Origin: Sphingobacteriaceae bacterium
GTDB taxonomy: Bacteria > Bacteroidota > Bacteroidia > Sphingobacteriales > Sphingobacteriaceae
Direction: 5' to 3'
NCBI GenBank assembly: GCA_014380615.1
Contig: JACMJM010000057.1
Coordinates: 1-64,000 of the forward strand
Length of the DNA: 64,000 nt
Part shown: positions 6,989 to 16,906 of the stretch, piece by piece
Layout of the letters: every line of letters begins with the position of its first letter
Numbering within the stretch: position 1 is the stretch's first letter
Position numbers and translations under genes: made by a program
The notes under the pieces: generated by a model
Told to the model about the DNA's origin: nothing
Database searches by the model: none
The model's input: only the letters and a program-made list of their open reading frames with translations

Positions 6989-8323
6989 TCACACCACCCC
7001 TCTGCTCGGATGAGGCTTCAAAGACGTAAGGCTTTTAATTTTTACCGGTTCTCCCTTGTCTATGCTTTGTCTTGCTGCTATGCCCACTAATATCGACATC
7101 GCGCCATCCCTGCTTCCGGCCCCTTGTTTATAAGGGTCCTCTCCCGGGTTAAAAAGTTGTTTTCTCAGGCGTTTATCACCTCCGCCATGTCCTTCCTCTG
7201 TGTTATCAATTCTGATATATTCTGTTTTCCCGAAGTTTTTTGTGACTTGAATCTCATCGTACTTTTCCATTTCCCAAGGTTGCTTCTCATGGATCCACGC
7301 GTCTAACTTCCCTTTTGTTCCGTTAAAAGATATTCTATAACCCTCGTATGGCGAATAGGCTGTTAGCGAATAACTTACCTGAACATTATTCGCGTATTTA
7401 ATTTGCACCGCCATTTTATCGAAAATGTCGATGTCTTCACGCCACACACAGCCATCTCTGTGATACCCGTCGTACTTCTCATTTTCAACATACAATTGCA
7501 TCAGGCGTTTATTTTTTGTGATATCGAAATAAAACTGGCATTTGTCTTTATGCGGACAGGGGCGGCAGTGCGTATGCCTGAACGAATTATTTTTACCGTA
7601 AAATTCTAAGGCTCCGTAGGCATGCACTTCTTCCGGGTCGGAGTTTAGCCACCAATTCAATAAATCAAAGTGGTGTGTTGATTTATGCACAAGCAGCGAG
7701 CCGCCAAACTCCCTTTTTCTATGCCATCTCCGAAAGTAATCCGCTCCGTGGGAGGTATCGAGATACCAATGGAAGTCTACCGAAGTTACTTTGCCGATAG
7801 CATCATTGTTAAGTAATTCATAGATCTTTTGCCTATGCGGCGAATAGCGATAGTTAAACGTTACGTATACTTTTTTTCCCGATTTTTTTTCGGCGTCAAG
7901 TATCATCTGACACTTTTTTTCATCAGTCGTCATTGGCTTTTCGGTGATGATGTCTGCTCCAAATTCAAGCCCTTTAACGATTTGCTCATGATGAGTACTA
8001 TCCATCGTGGTAACAATCAAAACTTCAGGCCTGGTTTCCTTCAGCATTTGATCGAGATTAACATACGTTGGGCAGTTCACATTCATGAGCTGTTTCGCAG
8101 TAGCTACCCGCCCTGGGTTTTTATCACAAAGGCCGACAAATTCTATGGTGTCGTTATATTCTTTAATAACATCTGTACCCCACATGCTGGTTCCGCGATG
8201 GCCGGTTCCAACCATGGCCACTCTTTTTTTATCAAGTTTTAAGGTTGATGCCAGTAAAGATTCTGATAATAGGGTGCCAGCTACAACCGCACCTGTGTGC
8301 TGTATAAATTTTCTGCGATGCAT
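6989..8323 (-). CDS. Tat-exported Gfo/Idh/MocA-family oxidoreductase
   Basis: This is a putative NAD(P)-dependent sugar or inositol-type dehydrogenase acting outside the cytoplasm. A twin-arginine signal (HRRKFIQHTG, then a hydrophobic stretch to LLAS) occupies residues 1-26. The Rossmann motif VAMVGTGHRG follows at about 35-44, and the family EKP motif at ITEKPMTT. The middle has the Cys-rich CRPCPHKDKC typical of one secreted subgroup. The 444-aa length is normal. The last residues (PHPSRGVV) run into repeat DNA and may have been altered when the repeats arrived. Nothing in the neighbourhood indicates the substrate. Confidence 0.85.
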   Translation of the reverse strand: MHRRKFIQHTGAVVAGTLLSESLLASTLKLDKKRVAMVGTGHRGTSMWGTDVIKEYNDTIEFVGLCDKNPGRVATAKQLMNVNCPTYVNLDQMLKETRPEVLIVTTMDSTHHEQIVKGLEFGADIITEKPMTTDEKKCQMILDAEKKSGKKVYVTFNYRYSPHRQKIYELLNNDAIGKVTSVDFHWYLDTSHGADYFRRWHRKREFGGSLLVHKSTHHFDLLNWWLNSDPEEVHAYGALEFYGKNNSFRHTHCRPCPHKDKCQFYFDITKNKRLMQLYVENEKYDGYHRDGCVWREDIDIFDKMAVQIKYANNVQVSYSLTAYSPYEGYRISFNGTKGKLDAWIHEKQPWEMEKYDEIQVTKNFGKTEYIRIDNTEEGHGGGDKRLRKQLFNPGEDPYKQGAGSRDGAMSILVGIAARQSIDKGEPVKIKSLTSLKPHPSRGVV

Positions 8324-8433
8324 ATAATTGGTTAAGTTTAAACGGACTCTAAAGTTCGTACTTGAAAGATAGGTATAAATAGGTCGAAAAGATGGGGGTC
8401 GCAGCTGTAAATAAAATGTTACAGGATAAAAAA

Positions 8434-8453
8434 AGCCGCTTTTTTAAGCGGCT
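8434..8453 (-). terminator. Rho-independent terminator of ettA
   Basis: On the minus strand AGCCGCTT and AAGCGGCT form an 8-bp stem with a 4-nt loop, followed by a run of T. It begins 6 nt beyond the ettA stop codon. Confidence 0.9.
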
Positions 8454-8458
8454 CGTAA

Positions 8459-10141
8459 TTAAAGAATCAACTTTTTGTATTTAATCCGCTTAGGAGCCAA
8501 ATCACCAAGTCGTTTCTTTTTATTCTCTTCGTAATCCGAATAATTTCCTTCAAAGAAGTACACTTGCGAATCACCTTCAAAAGCCAGGATATGGGTGCAA
8601 ATCCTGTCCAGGAACCATCTGTCGTGCGAAATAATTACAGCACAGCCGGCAAAATTCTCTAGGCCCTCTTCCAATGCTCGTAGCGTATTCACATCGATAT
8701 CATTAGTAGGCTCATCCAGTAATAACACATTCGAATCTTTTTTCAAAGTGATAGCAAGATGCGCCCTGTTGCGCTCTCCGCCCGAAAGTACATTAACTTT
8801 CTTTTGCTGATCCGCTCCGTTAAAGTTAAACTTCGATACATAGGCCCTTGAGTTTACAGGCTTATTCCCAAGCAAGATGGTTTCATTGCCGCCGGTAATA
8901 TTTTCCCAAACCGATTTCTCGGGATCTAAATCGTTATGCATTTGATCTACATAACCTAATGCTACCGTTTCACCCACTTTAAATGTTCCGGCATCGGGAT
9001 GCTCTTGCCCGGTAATTAATCTAAAAAGGGTGGTCTTACCGGCTCCGTTCGGCCCGATTATGCCCACAATTCCAGCGGGAGGTAAAGTAAAACTTAAATT
9101 GTCAAACAATACTTTATCGCCATAGGCCTTGCTTACATTATTCGCTTCGATTACAATGTTTCCTAAACGCGGCCCCGGAGGAATGAAAAGCTCCAGTTTC
9201 TCTTCCCTTTCCCTTCCGTCTTCCGACGCCATTTTTTCATAATTAGCTAAACGTGCTTTGGATTTTGCGTGGCGTGCCTTCGGAGCCATTCGAACCCATT
9301 CCAACTCGCGTTCCAATGTTTTCTGGCGTTTGCTTTCAGTTTTTTCTTCTTGTGCTAAGCGTTTTGATTTTTGGTCGAGCCATGAAGAGTAATTCCCTTT
9401 CCACGGAATACCTTCTCCGCGATCTAACTCCAGAATCCAGCCTGCCACGTTATCCAAAAAGTATCTATCGTGGGTAACGGCAATAACAGTTCCTTTATAG
9501 TGTTGAAGATATTGCTCCAGCCAGTCAATTGATTCAGCATCCAGGTGGTTGGTAGGCTCATCCAACAGTAATACATCTGGCTCTTTCAAAAGTAATCTGC
9601 ATAGAGCAACTCGTCTTCGTTCACCTCCTGACAATGTGGCAATTTTACTTTCCGGATCGGGAGTACGCAAAGCATCCATGGCCCGCTCTAATTTAGAGTC
9701 AAGTTCCCAGGCACCGCTCGCATCAATTTTATCCTGAAGTTCGCCCTGTCTTGCCATAAGTTTGTCCATCTCATCAGCATTTTCATATACTTCCGGAAGG
9801 CCGAACTTCTCATTTATTTCCTCATATTCTTTAAGTATAGCTGTGGTCTCCGCTACTCCTTCTTCTACAATTTCGCGGACTGTTTTACTCGGATCAAGCT
9901 CTGGCTCCTGCGCTAAATACCCAACGGTATAGCCCGGAGAAAAAACCACTTCACCTTGATAAGACTTATCAAGCCCGGCGATTATCTTTAATAGGGACGA
10001 TTTTCCCGAGCCATTTAGTCCGATAACACCAATTTTCGCCCCATAAAAAAAGGAGAGATATATGTTTTTAAGAACTTGTTTCTGAGGTGGGTAAACCTTA
10101 TTTACGCCCGCCATCGAGAATATAATTTTTTCGTCTGCCAT
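8459..10141 (-). CDS. ettA: Energy-dependent translational throttle protein EttA (ABC-F ATPase)
   Basis: EttA is a cytoplasmic ABC-F protein that binds the ribosomal E site and gates the first elongation step according to the ATP/ADP ratio. The 560-aa protein has two ATPase domains. The first has Walker A GLNGSGKS (41-48), signature LSGGERRRVA and Walker B LLLDEPTNHLD. The second has Walker A GPNGAGKT (about 358), LSGGERNRAH and LLLDEPTNDID. The charged linker between them (about 245-320, containing RMAPKARHAKSKAR) matches the P-site-tRNA-interacting motif region of EttA. Length and layout are full. It is transcribed divergently from clpC, with its own terminator. Confidence 0.92.
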   Translation of the reverse strand: MADEKIIFSMAGVNKVYPPQKQVLKNIYLSFFYGAKIGVIGLNGSGKSSLLKIIAGLDKSYQGEVVFSPGYTVGYLAQEPELDPSKTVREIVEEGVAETTAILKEYEEINEKFGLPEVYENADEMDKLMARQGELQDKIDASGAWELDSKLERAMDALRTPDPESKIATLSGGERRRVALCRLLLKEPDVLLLDEPTNHLDAESIDWLEQYLQHYKGTVIAVTHDRYFLDNVAGWILELDRGEGIPWKGNYSSWLDQKSKRLAQEEKTESKRQKTLERELEWVRMAPKARHAKSKARLANYEKMASEDGREREEKLELFIPPGPRLGNIVIEANNVSKAYGDKVLFDNLSFTLPPAGIVGIIGPNGAGKTTLFRLITGQEHPDAGTFKVGETVALGYVDQMHNDLDPEKSVWENITGGNETILLGNKPVNSRAYVSKFNFNGADQQKKVNVLSGGERNRAHLAITLKKDSNVLLLDEPTNDIDVNTLRALEEGLENFAGCAVIISHDRWFLDRICTHILAFEGDSQVYFFEGNYSDYEENKKKRLGDLAPKRIKYKKLIL

Positions 10142-10329
10142 ATTTGCTTAAAGTTGAGCGGCAAATATCGGGATTCTGAGGGATTCTCTTAAATTTTTGT
10201 TATATTGAGGCTTGGGAAACTATTTTACGTCAAATGGCGTAATTGTTGATAAAATATTACAAATAAGGACGAGTGATTTATGAAACAAATTTATAGATTA
10301 GGGCGTTCAAGACGTAGAAAGGTTATAAA

Positions 10330-12864
10330 ATGGAAGCTAAATTTTCACCACGTGTTAAAGACGTAATCTCTTACAGCAGAGAAGAGGCATTACGCTTGGG
10401 GCACGATTATATTGGCACCGAACATTTGTTGCTGGGGCTTATTCGCGAAGGCGATGGCATGGCGATCAAAATATTAAAGGCATTGGGTGTAGACACAGCG
10501 CGTTTGCGCCGTTCAATCGAGGATGCGGTTAAAGGTACCAGCAATACAACTGTAAATCTGGGAAACATTCCGCTTACTAAACAAGCTGAAAAGGTTCTGA
10601 AAATCACATACTTAGAAGCTAAAATATTTAAAAGTGATGTCATCGGGACTGAGCATTTGTTATTATCAATCCTTAGAGATGATGATAATATCGCTTCACA
10701 AATCTTATTACAGTATAACATAAATTACGACGTGTTTAAAGCAGAAGTAGAACAAAATAAAGACGGTTTCCGCGATGAACTTCCTGGTTCTGCAGCGGGT
10801 GATGACGATTTTCGTGAAGAAGAGTCATCATTTAGCCAGCCTAAAAAAGTGTCGGATATTAAATCAAAAACTCCTGTATTAGATAATTTCGGGCGTGACT
10901 TAACAAAGGCCGCCGAAGACGGAAAACTTGATCCGATAGTTGGAAGGGATAAAGAAATAGAACGTGTTTCACAAATTCTATCCCGCAGAAAAAAGAATAA
11001 TCCAATCCTTATCGGTGAACCCGGCGTTGGTAAATCTGCTATAGCTGAAGGTTTAGCACTAAGAATTGTACAGCGTAAGGTTTCACGTGTATTGTTTAAT
11101 AAACGGGTGGTTACGCTCGATCTTGCCTCTTTAGTGGCAGGTACAAAGTATCGCGGTCAGTTCGAAGAACGGATGAAAGCTGTGATGAATGAACTGGAAA
11201 AATCTCCGGATGTAATTCTATTCATCGACGAAATTCACACCATAGTTGGTGCTGGCGGGGCCTCAGGCTCGCTTGATGCTTCGAATATGTTTAAACCCGC
11301 ATTGGCCAGAGGTGAGATTCAGTGCATCGGCGCTACTACTCTTGATGAGTATCGCCAGTACATCGAGAAAGACGGTGCTTTAGATCGCCGTTTCCAAAAG
11401 GTGATGATCGAGCCTGCTACTCCGGACGAAACGGTGGAAATTCTTAACAGAATAAAAGAAAAGTACGAAGAGCATCATGCGGTAACGTATACACCCGAAG
11501 CAATTAATGCTTGTGTGTCTTTAACAGCACGATATATTACAGATCGCTTTTTACCGGATAAAGCTATCGATGCTTTGGACGAGTCGGGATCACGCGTTCA
11601 CTTAACCAATATTCATGTTCCTCAGGATATTATCGATATCGAACAAAAGATCGAGGAGATTAAGGTTGAAAAGAATAAAGTTGTACGCAGCCAGAAATAT
11701 GAAGAAGCCGCAAAGCTTCGTGATACAGAAAAGAATCTTTTAGAAGAACTTGACCGTGCAAAAACTTCATGGGAGGCTGAAACAAGAACTAAGCGTTATA
11801 CAGTAACGGAAGATAATGTTGCGGAAGTGGTTTCGATGATGACCGGTATTCCGGTGCAGCGTGTAGGCCAGACCGATAGTATGAAATTGCTCGCAATGCC
11901 CGAGTTAATTGCAGGTAAGATCATCGGTCAGGAAGAAGCGATTAAAAAGCTTACCAAAGCAATTCAACGTACACGCGCAGGATTAAAGGATCCTAAAAAG
12001 CCAATCGGTTCATTTATTTTCCTTGGTCCTACAGGTGTTGGTAAAACCGAATTGGCTAAAGAACTTGCACGTTTTATGTTCGACAGTGAGGATGCGCTGA
12101 TACAAATCGACATGAGCGAATACATGGAAAAATTCGCGGTATCACGTTTGGTTGGTGCGCCTCCGGGATATGTTGGCTATGAAGAAGGTGGTCAGCTAAC
12201 TGAGAAAGTTCGCCGTAAACCTTATGCCGTAGTGCTTTTAGATGAGATTGAAAAAGCTCACCCTGATGTATTTAATATCCTGTTGCAGGTATTGGATGAA
12301 GGCCAGCTTACTGATAGCTTAGGAAGAAAAGTTGATTTTCGGAACACTATCGTTATCATGACATCAAATATCGGAGCCCGTCAGTTGAAAGATTTCGGAC
12401 AGGGTGTTGGATTTACAACCTCAGCGAAAGCCTTGCAGGCCGAAACCCATTCGAGAGGGGTTATAGAAAATGCGCTTAAACGTGCTTTTGCTCCCGAGTT
12501 CCTGAATCGTGTTGATGATGTAATCGTGTTTAATTCGCTTTCTAAAGAAGATATCTTTAAGATTATTGATATCGAACTAAAAGCTTTATTTTCAAGAGTA
12601 ACCGCTCTTGGATATTCTGTAGCACTTACTGATGCCGCGAAAGATTATATCGCTGAGAACGGATATGACGCGAATTTTGGCGCACGCCCGTTGAAGAGAG
12701 CTATTCAGAAATTCCTTGAAGACCCTATCGCGGAAGAAATTCTGAAAGGTGAATTAGTGGAGGGAGATGTACTCGAAGTTGATTTCGATGCCGAGTTGAA
12801 GGAAATTAAAATTTCACGCAAGGCTCCGGGAAAGAAAAAGAAGGAAGAGAAAAAAGAGGAATAG
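10330..12864 (+). CDS. clpC: ATP-dependent Clp protease ATP-binding subunit ClpC
   Basis: ClpC is a ring-forming AAA+ unfoldase that feeds substrates to ClpP. The 844-aa protein has two Clp N-terminal repeats (residues 1-145, with GTEHLLLGLIREG and GTEHLLLSILRDD). AAA-1 follows with Walker A GEPGVGKS (229-236) and IDEIHTIVGAG. A middle domain carries the UVR-type motif EEAAKLRDTEKNL (about 455), and AAA-2 has GPTGVGKTE (about 566). The tail is Lys/Glu-rich. The start at 10330 matches MEAKFSPRVKDVI, the usual family start. No CtsR or McsAB genes are adjacent, as expected outside Firmicutes. Confidence 0.95.
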   Translation: MEAKFSPRVKDVISYSREEALRLGHDYIGTEHLLLGLIREGDGMAIKILKALGVDTARLRRSIEDAVKGTSNTTVNLGNIPLTKQAEKVLKITYLEAKIFKSDVIGTEHLLLSILRDDDNIASQILLQYNINYDVFKAEVEQNKDGFRDELPGSAAGDDDFREEESSFSQPKKVSDIKSKTPVLDNFGRDLTKAAEDGKLDPIVGRDKEIERVSQILSRRKKNNPILIGEPGVGKSAIAEGLALRIVQRKVSRVLFNKRVVTLDLASLVAGTKYRGQFEERMKAVMNELEKSPDVILFIDEIHTIVGAGGASGSLDASNMFKPALARGEIQCIGATTLDEYRQYIEKDGALDRRFQKVMIEPATPDETVEILNRIKEKYEEHHAVTYTPEAINACVSLTARYITDRFLPDKAIDALDESGSRVHLTNIHVPQDIIDIEQKIEEIKVEKNKVVRSQKYEEAAKLRDTEKNLLEELDRAKTSWEAETRTKRYTVTEDNVAEVVSMMTGIPVQRVGQTDSMKLLAMPELIAGKIIGQEEAIKKLTKAIQRTRAGLKDPKKPIGSFIFLGPTGVGKTELAKELARFMFDSEDALIQIDMSEYMEKFAVSRLVGAPPGYVGYEEGGQLTEKVRRKPYAVVLLDEIEKAHPDVFNILLQVLDEGQLTDSLGRKVDFRNTIVIMTSNIGARQLKDFGQGVGFTTSAKALQAETHSRGVIENALKRAFAPEFLNRVDDVIVFNSLSKEDIFKIIDIELKALFSRVTALGYSVALTDAAKDYIAENGYDANFGARPLKRAIQKFLEDPIAEEILKGELVEGDVLEVDFDAELKEIKISRKAPGKKKKEEKKEE

Positions 12865-12883
12865 CAAAAGCCTTAAAATACAA

Positions 12884-12909
12884 AACCCGGTTAATAGCCG
12901 GGTTTTTTT
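12884..12909 (+). terminator. Rho-independent terminator of clpC
   Basis: AACCCGG (12884-12890) pairs with CCGGGTT (12898-12904) around a 7-nt loop, and the strand continues as a T run. It starts 20 nt after the clpC stop codon. Confidence 0.92.
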
Positions 12910-12928
12910 GTGAAACAGGGGTAGGGTT

Positions 12929-13435
12929 TTAAAGTGTTTTTCCCATACAAACACTATCAGCCATTCCCACGTAAGGGCCAAAATTCGGGATGAGTGAAAA
13001 GCCGTATTTTTTATATAAACTGATGGATTCTTCCTGCTTTTTACCAGTCTCCAAAACTACAGTGGTATAGTTTAGTTCTCCGGCCCAATCAATCAGCTCG
13101 GTTAATATTGAAGTTGATACTCCCAGGCCCCGAAAATAGGGGTTAACAAACATCCGCTTAATTTCAACTATACTATCGTCAATTTCTTTAAAACATCCGC
13201 AGCCTACAGCATCATCGTTAATTAAGCCCAGAACCACGGTCTGTAAGTTATCAACGGTTATGTTTGCGTCAAACTTATAACTCAGATTGTTGTATCGGGC
13301 ACGTAGATCATTATTTAATTCTTTAATTAAATTATGAAAATTGACATCATTTGCTGTTGTTCTTCGCAGATTAACCATGCTTAAGATGTTTTTTTTAGAA
13401 CTATTGTGAAAATCGGCATTCTTTAGTGTGTTCAT
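12929..13435 (-). CDS. GNAT-family N-acetyltransferase
   Basis: This is a GCN5-related acetyltransferase. The core shows VEIKRMFVNPYFRGLGVSTSIL, in which RGLGVS is the acetyl-CoA pyrophosphate-binding loop (Q/RxxGxG/A). VVLETGKKQEESISLYKKYGF follows, the typical strand 5-helix end of the fold. The open frame gives 168 aa, but the domain fits a start at the methionine of MVNLRRTTANDV (about 13378), giving about 149 aa. The substrate (small molecule or protein N-terminus) cannot be read from the sequence. It converges on clpC and diverges from parC. Confidence 0.82.
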   Translation of the reverse strand: MNTLKNADFHNSSKKNILSMVNLRRTTANDVNFHNLIKELNNDLRARYNNLSYKFDANITVDNLQTVVLGLINDDAVGCGCFKEIDDSIVEIKRMFVNPYFRGLGVSTSILTELIDWAGELNYTTVVLETGKKQEESISLYKKYGFSLIPNFGPYVGMADSVCMGKTL

Positions 13436-13672
13436 TTTGTATTAAATATTAAAATGTGATAAAATTATTGGTTTTTTGCTTGAATTTTATGTTGTTTGAT
13501 CGTAAATATATAAAAAACATAACAAATATTATTATTTTATGGCATAAAAGTAAAATTATAGATAAATATATGTCGTATTGATAATTTTTTAGTGTATTTA
13601 TTGAAAAAATAGCAGGTTTTAAGTTTGGGTAATAATCTTCTAATATTGCGATTCAAAATTTCTTAAAACTGT

Positions 13673-13680
13673 TATATTTA
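13673..13680 (+). promoter_or_regulatory. Putative -7 element for parC
   Basis: TATATTTA matches TAnnTTTG at seven of eight positions and lies 23 nt before the parC ATG, giving a very short leader. I see no good TTTG at the right distance upstream. The surrounding 13436-13703 gap is strongly AT-rich and otherwise featureless. Confidence 0.35.
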
Positions 13681-13703
13681 CCCTTCAAGAGTTTTAGATA
13701 AGG

Positions 13704-16466
13704 ATGAGTGAAGAATCACCAGACACCAATTTTGACAATAACGAAAAACTGCATAATGTAACATCGCTAAACGGTTTATACGAAAACTGGTTCTTAGATT
13801 ATGCGTCTTATGTAATTCTTGATCGTGCTGTACCCCATATTAACGATGGATTAAAGCCGGTACAACGCCGTATCCTGCATTCGTTAAAAGAACTGGACGA
13901 CGGAAGATTCAATAAGGCCGCGAATGTTATTGGTAATACCATGAAGTATCACCCGCATGGCGATGCTTCAATCGGGGATGCTATGGTACAAATCGGGCAG
14001 AAGAATTTGCTGATTGATACCCAGGGTAACTGGGGTGATCCGATAACCGGCGACTCTGCCGCTGCCGCACGTTATATCGAGGCACGTTTATCGAAGTTTG
14101 CTAATGATGTGGTTTTTAACCCCGATACCACTGTATGGCAAAATAGCTACGATGGCCGGAATAAGGAGCCTATTACACTTCCTGTAAAATTTCCTTTATT
14201 GCTTGCCCAAGGTGCCGAAGGAATCGCGGTAGGATTGGCGACTAAAATACTTCCGCACAATTTTATCGAACTGATTGATGCTTCTATTGAAGTATTAAAG
14301 GGCACCCGGCCCAATTTGTTGCCCGATTTTCCGACAGGAGGAATGGCAGATTGCTCAAACTATAATGAGGGGCAGCGAGGCGGAAAGATAAGAATACGGG
14401 CAAAAATTATTGAAAAGGATAAAAAAACACTTACCATCACCGAAGTTCCGTTTTCTACAACCACCGGAAGTTTAATTGATAGCATCATATCTGCGAACGA
14501 TAAGGGGAAGATTAAAATCAGGAAGATTGAAGACAATACCGCCCAGAATGTCGAAATTGTAATTCATCTGGCCCCCGGAATTTCGCCTGACGTTACCATA
14601 GATGCCCTGTTTGCTTTTACCGATTGCGAGGTATCTATCTCACCCAATACCTGTGTAATCAGGGATGATAAGCCCCAGTTTTTAAGTGTAAATGATATCC
14701 TGATATCAAACACCGAATACACTAAAAACCTTTTAAAACAAGAACTGGAAATTAGGCTGGCCGAATTAAAGGAAAAAATATTCTTCAGTACATTACTTAA
14801 GATCTTTATCCAGGAAGGGATGTACAAGCATCCTGAATATGAAAACTCTGGTGCGTTTGAGGGGGTGGTTGAGGTCTTGAACCGCTTATTCGAACCCTTT
14901 TTTCCCCAGTTCTATCGTGAGATTATCCCGGAGGATTATAAAAGGCTTATTGATAAGCCGATGAGCAGCATCACCCGTTTTGATGTAAAAAAGGCGGATG
15001 AGCAAATGAATGCTTTGGAGAATGAAATAAAGGATCTTAAGAAACATTTAAAGCATCTTACCGACTATACAATTGCCTGGTTCGAAAGGATTAAAGAAAA
15101 ATATGGCAAGGACAGGGGCAGAAAAACCGAATTACGAACTTTTGATAGGGTAGAAGCATCCCAGGTTGCGTTAGCAAATGTCAAACTCTATGTAAATCGT
15201 ACCGATGGATTTATCGGGACTGGTTTACGTAAGGATGAATTTGTTTGTGATTGCTCTGATCTGGATGAAATTATAGTGTTCAGAGAAGACGGGCGTTTTG
15301 TAGTTACAAAAGTTCAGGATAAAATCTTTGTAGGGAAGGATATTCTACATGTCGGCGTCTTTAAAAAAGGCGATGAGCGAACGGTTTACAATATGATTTA
15401 TAAAGATGGCCAAACGGGTGCTTCTTTTGTAAAACGATTTGCAGTATTAGGCGTAACCCGCGATAAGGAGTACGATTTGACTAAGGGTTCTAAGGGTTCG
15501 AAAACCTTATATTTTACCCCTAATCCTAACGGAGAGGCCGAAGTAATCACTATTCAACTTAAACCACATTCAAAACTGCGAAAGCTTCAATTGGATCTCG
15601 ACTTTGCGGAAGTAGCGATTAAGGGAAGAAGCTCAATCGGCAATACGGTTAGTAAATATCCTATTAAAAAGATTGTACTAAAATCTAAAGGTGTTTCTAC
15701 ACTTGCGGGAAGAAAGATTTGGTATGATGATATTTTGAAGCGTTTGAACGCCGATGGAAGAGGGAAATATCTTGGTGAGTTTGATGGCCCGGATAAAATT
15801 CTGACGATTTTAGGCAATGGTTCTTATGAGCTTACTTCTTTTGATCTGAGCAATCATTTTGATGATAAAATGATCCTGATCGAGAAATATAATCCGGAAA
15901 AGATCTTCAGTGTGGTGCACTACGACGGTAAGTCGAAAATTTATTACGTAAAGAGATTTTTATTTGAAGATACGCCTATCGGCAAAATAACAAGCATTAT
16001 TAATGAAGAACCTGGCTCTAAGCTGGTAGTAATTTCAGGGGCGGCGCAGCCTGTGGTTCATGTAGAATCTCTTAAAGGGAAAAGCTTAACTCCCGAGTCG
16101 TCTGAGATCAATCTTGCGGATGCTATTGATGTAAAAGGGATGAAGGCTCAGGGAAATCGTTTGTCCCCGAATGAAATAAAAACTATCGAGCTGATTGCAG
16201 AACACGATGATCCGGAGGATGTTCCCGACCCGGTTGCCGAGGTTTCTTTAGAGGACGTTATACTGGAAGAAAAGCTGGATGATGAAGCCGAAAAGGAAGT
16301 TACCACGAAAGAAGTGATTGTGGCAGAACCTGAAAAAGTTGCGGCCAAGGAGGAGGAGAAGGAGGTTTTAGAGGAAGAAAAGCCAAAACCTAAAAAAGTT
16401 GATTTCGAGATAACGAATCCTGATGATATCGAAATTGATGATAAGGGGCAGTTGGGCTTATTTTAA
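13704..16466 (+). CDS. parC: DNA topoisomerase IV subunit A
   Basis: This is the DNA-cleaving subunit that partners ParE (899). It has the winged-helix/tower breakage-reunion core with RAVPHINDGLKPVQRRIL (residues 41-58), HPHGDASIG (83-91) and the catalytic tyrosine Tyr124 in AAARYIEARL. A coiled-coil region at about 430-470 (KKADEQMNALENEIKDLKKHLKHL) precedes a C-terminal beta-pinwheel-like domain that lacks an obvious GyrA box. The last 90 residues form a Glu/Lys/Val-rich acidic tail ending in GQLGLF. The 920-aa length is large for ParC because of this tail. The HEPN gene follows 20 bp downstream. Confidence 0.92.
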   Translation: MSEESPDTNFDNNEKLHNVTSLNGLYENWFLDYASYVILDRAVPHINDGLKPVQRRILHSLKELDDGRFNKAANVIGNTMKYHPHGDASIGDAMVQIGQKNLLIDTQGNWGDPITGDSAAAARYIEARLSKFANDVVFNPDTTVWQNSYDGRNKEPITLPVKFPLLLAQGAEGIAVGLATKILPHNFIELIDASIEVLKGTRPNLLPDFPTGGMADCSNYNEGQRGGKIRIRAKIIEKDKKTLTITEVPFSTTTGSLIDSIISANDKGKIKIRKIEDNTAQNVEIVIHLAPGISPDVTIDALFAFTDCEVSISPNTCVIRDDKPQFLSVNDILISNTEYTKNLLKQELEIRLAELKEKIFFSTLLKIFIQEGMYKHPEYENSGAFEGVVEVLNRLFEPFFPQFYREIIPEDYKRLIDKPMSSITRFDVKKADEQMNALENEIKDLKKHLKHLTDYTIAWFERIKEKYGKDRGRKTELRTFDRVEASQVALANVKLYVNRTDGFIGTGLRKDEFVCDCSDLDEIIVFREDGRFVVTKVQDKIFVGKDILHVGVFKKGDERTVYNMIYKDGQTGASFVKRFAVLGVTRDKEYDLTKGSKGSKTLYFTPNPNGEAEVITIQLKPHSKLRKLQLDLDFAEVAIKGRSSIGNTVSKYPIKKIVLKSKGVSTLAGRKIWYDDILKRLNADGRGKYLGEFDGPDKILTILGNGSYELTSFDLSNHFDDKMILIEKYNPEKIFSVVHYDGKSKIYYVKRFLFEDTPIGKITSIINEEPGSKLVVISGAAQPVVHVESLKGKSLTPESSEINLADAIDVKGMKAQGNRLSPNEIKTIELIAEHDDPEDVPDPVAEVSLEDVILEEKLDDEAEKEVTTKEVIVAEPEKVAAKEEEKEVLEEEKPKPKKVDFEITNPDDIEIDDKGQLGLF

Positions 16467-16486
16467 ATAGGTAATTTTGTTAAACT

Positions 16487-16906
16487 ATGGAAGATCAAGA
16501 CATACGTTGGGTACAGCGATTTTCAAATTACCAAAAAGCATTACTTCAACTCAAGAAATTTATCGATAAAGGGGAGTTAAATGAGCTTGAAGAACAGGGA
16601 ATTATTCAGTCATTCGAATATACCTACGAATTAGCATGGAATGTAATTAAAGATTATTATCATAATCAGGGTGTAATAAGTATTCAGGGGAGCAGAGATG
16701 CTTTCAGGCTGGCGTTTAATCGCGAACTTATTTCTGATGGAGAAATATGGATGAAAATGATAGACAGCAGAATAAAATCATCGCATACATATAATGAAGA
16801 AGTTGCTGCTGAAATTTCGGAGGCAATCTTTAATTATTACTACGATGCCTTTCTGGAATTAGAATTAAAGTTTAAAGAGTTAAAACGGTCTGCTGGGATG
16901 CTATGA
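16487..16906 (+). CDS. hepT: HEPN-domain toxin of a HepT/MntA-type module (HI0074-like)
   Basis: The 139-aa all-helical protein belongs to the nucleotidyltransferase substrate-binding/HEPN group. Residues 95-102 read RIKSSHTY, which is exactly the RX4HXY motif of HepT RNase toxins: Arg95 and His100 would be catalytic, and Tyr102 is the residue known to be AMPylated by the partner in studied systems. The last four bases overlap the MNT gene start (ATGA), which implies translational coupling. HEPN-first order matches known HepT-MntA pairs. A non-toxin role, as suggested for Haemophilus HI0073/HI0074, is possible. Confidence 0.85.
   Translation: MEDQDIRWVQRFSNYQKALLQLKKFIDKGELNELEEQGIIQSFEYTYELAWNVIKDYYHNQGVISIQGSRDAFRLAFNRELISDGEIWMKMIDSRIKSSHTYNEEVAAEISEAIFNYYYDAFLELELKFKELKRSAGML

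Noticed and set aside
6774-6992. A 72-codon minus-strand frame just downstream of the Gfo/Idh gene
   Set aside because: It is a translation of the dispersed repeats (it reads LTTLRRAQGD-like strings typical of these palindromes) and has no independent support.
10279-10365. A 28-codon frame starting MKQIYRLGRS just before and into clpC, possibly a leader peptide
   Set aside because: It has no attenuator-like hairpin or regulatory codons and overlaps clpC out of frame, so it is not supported.
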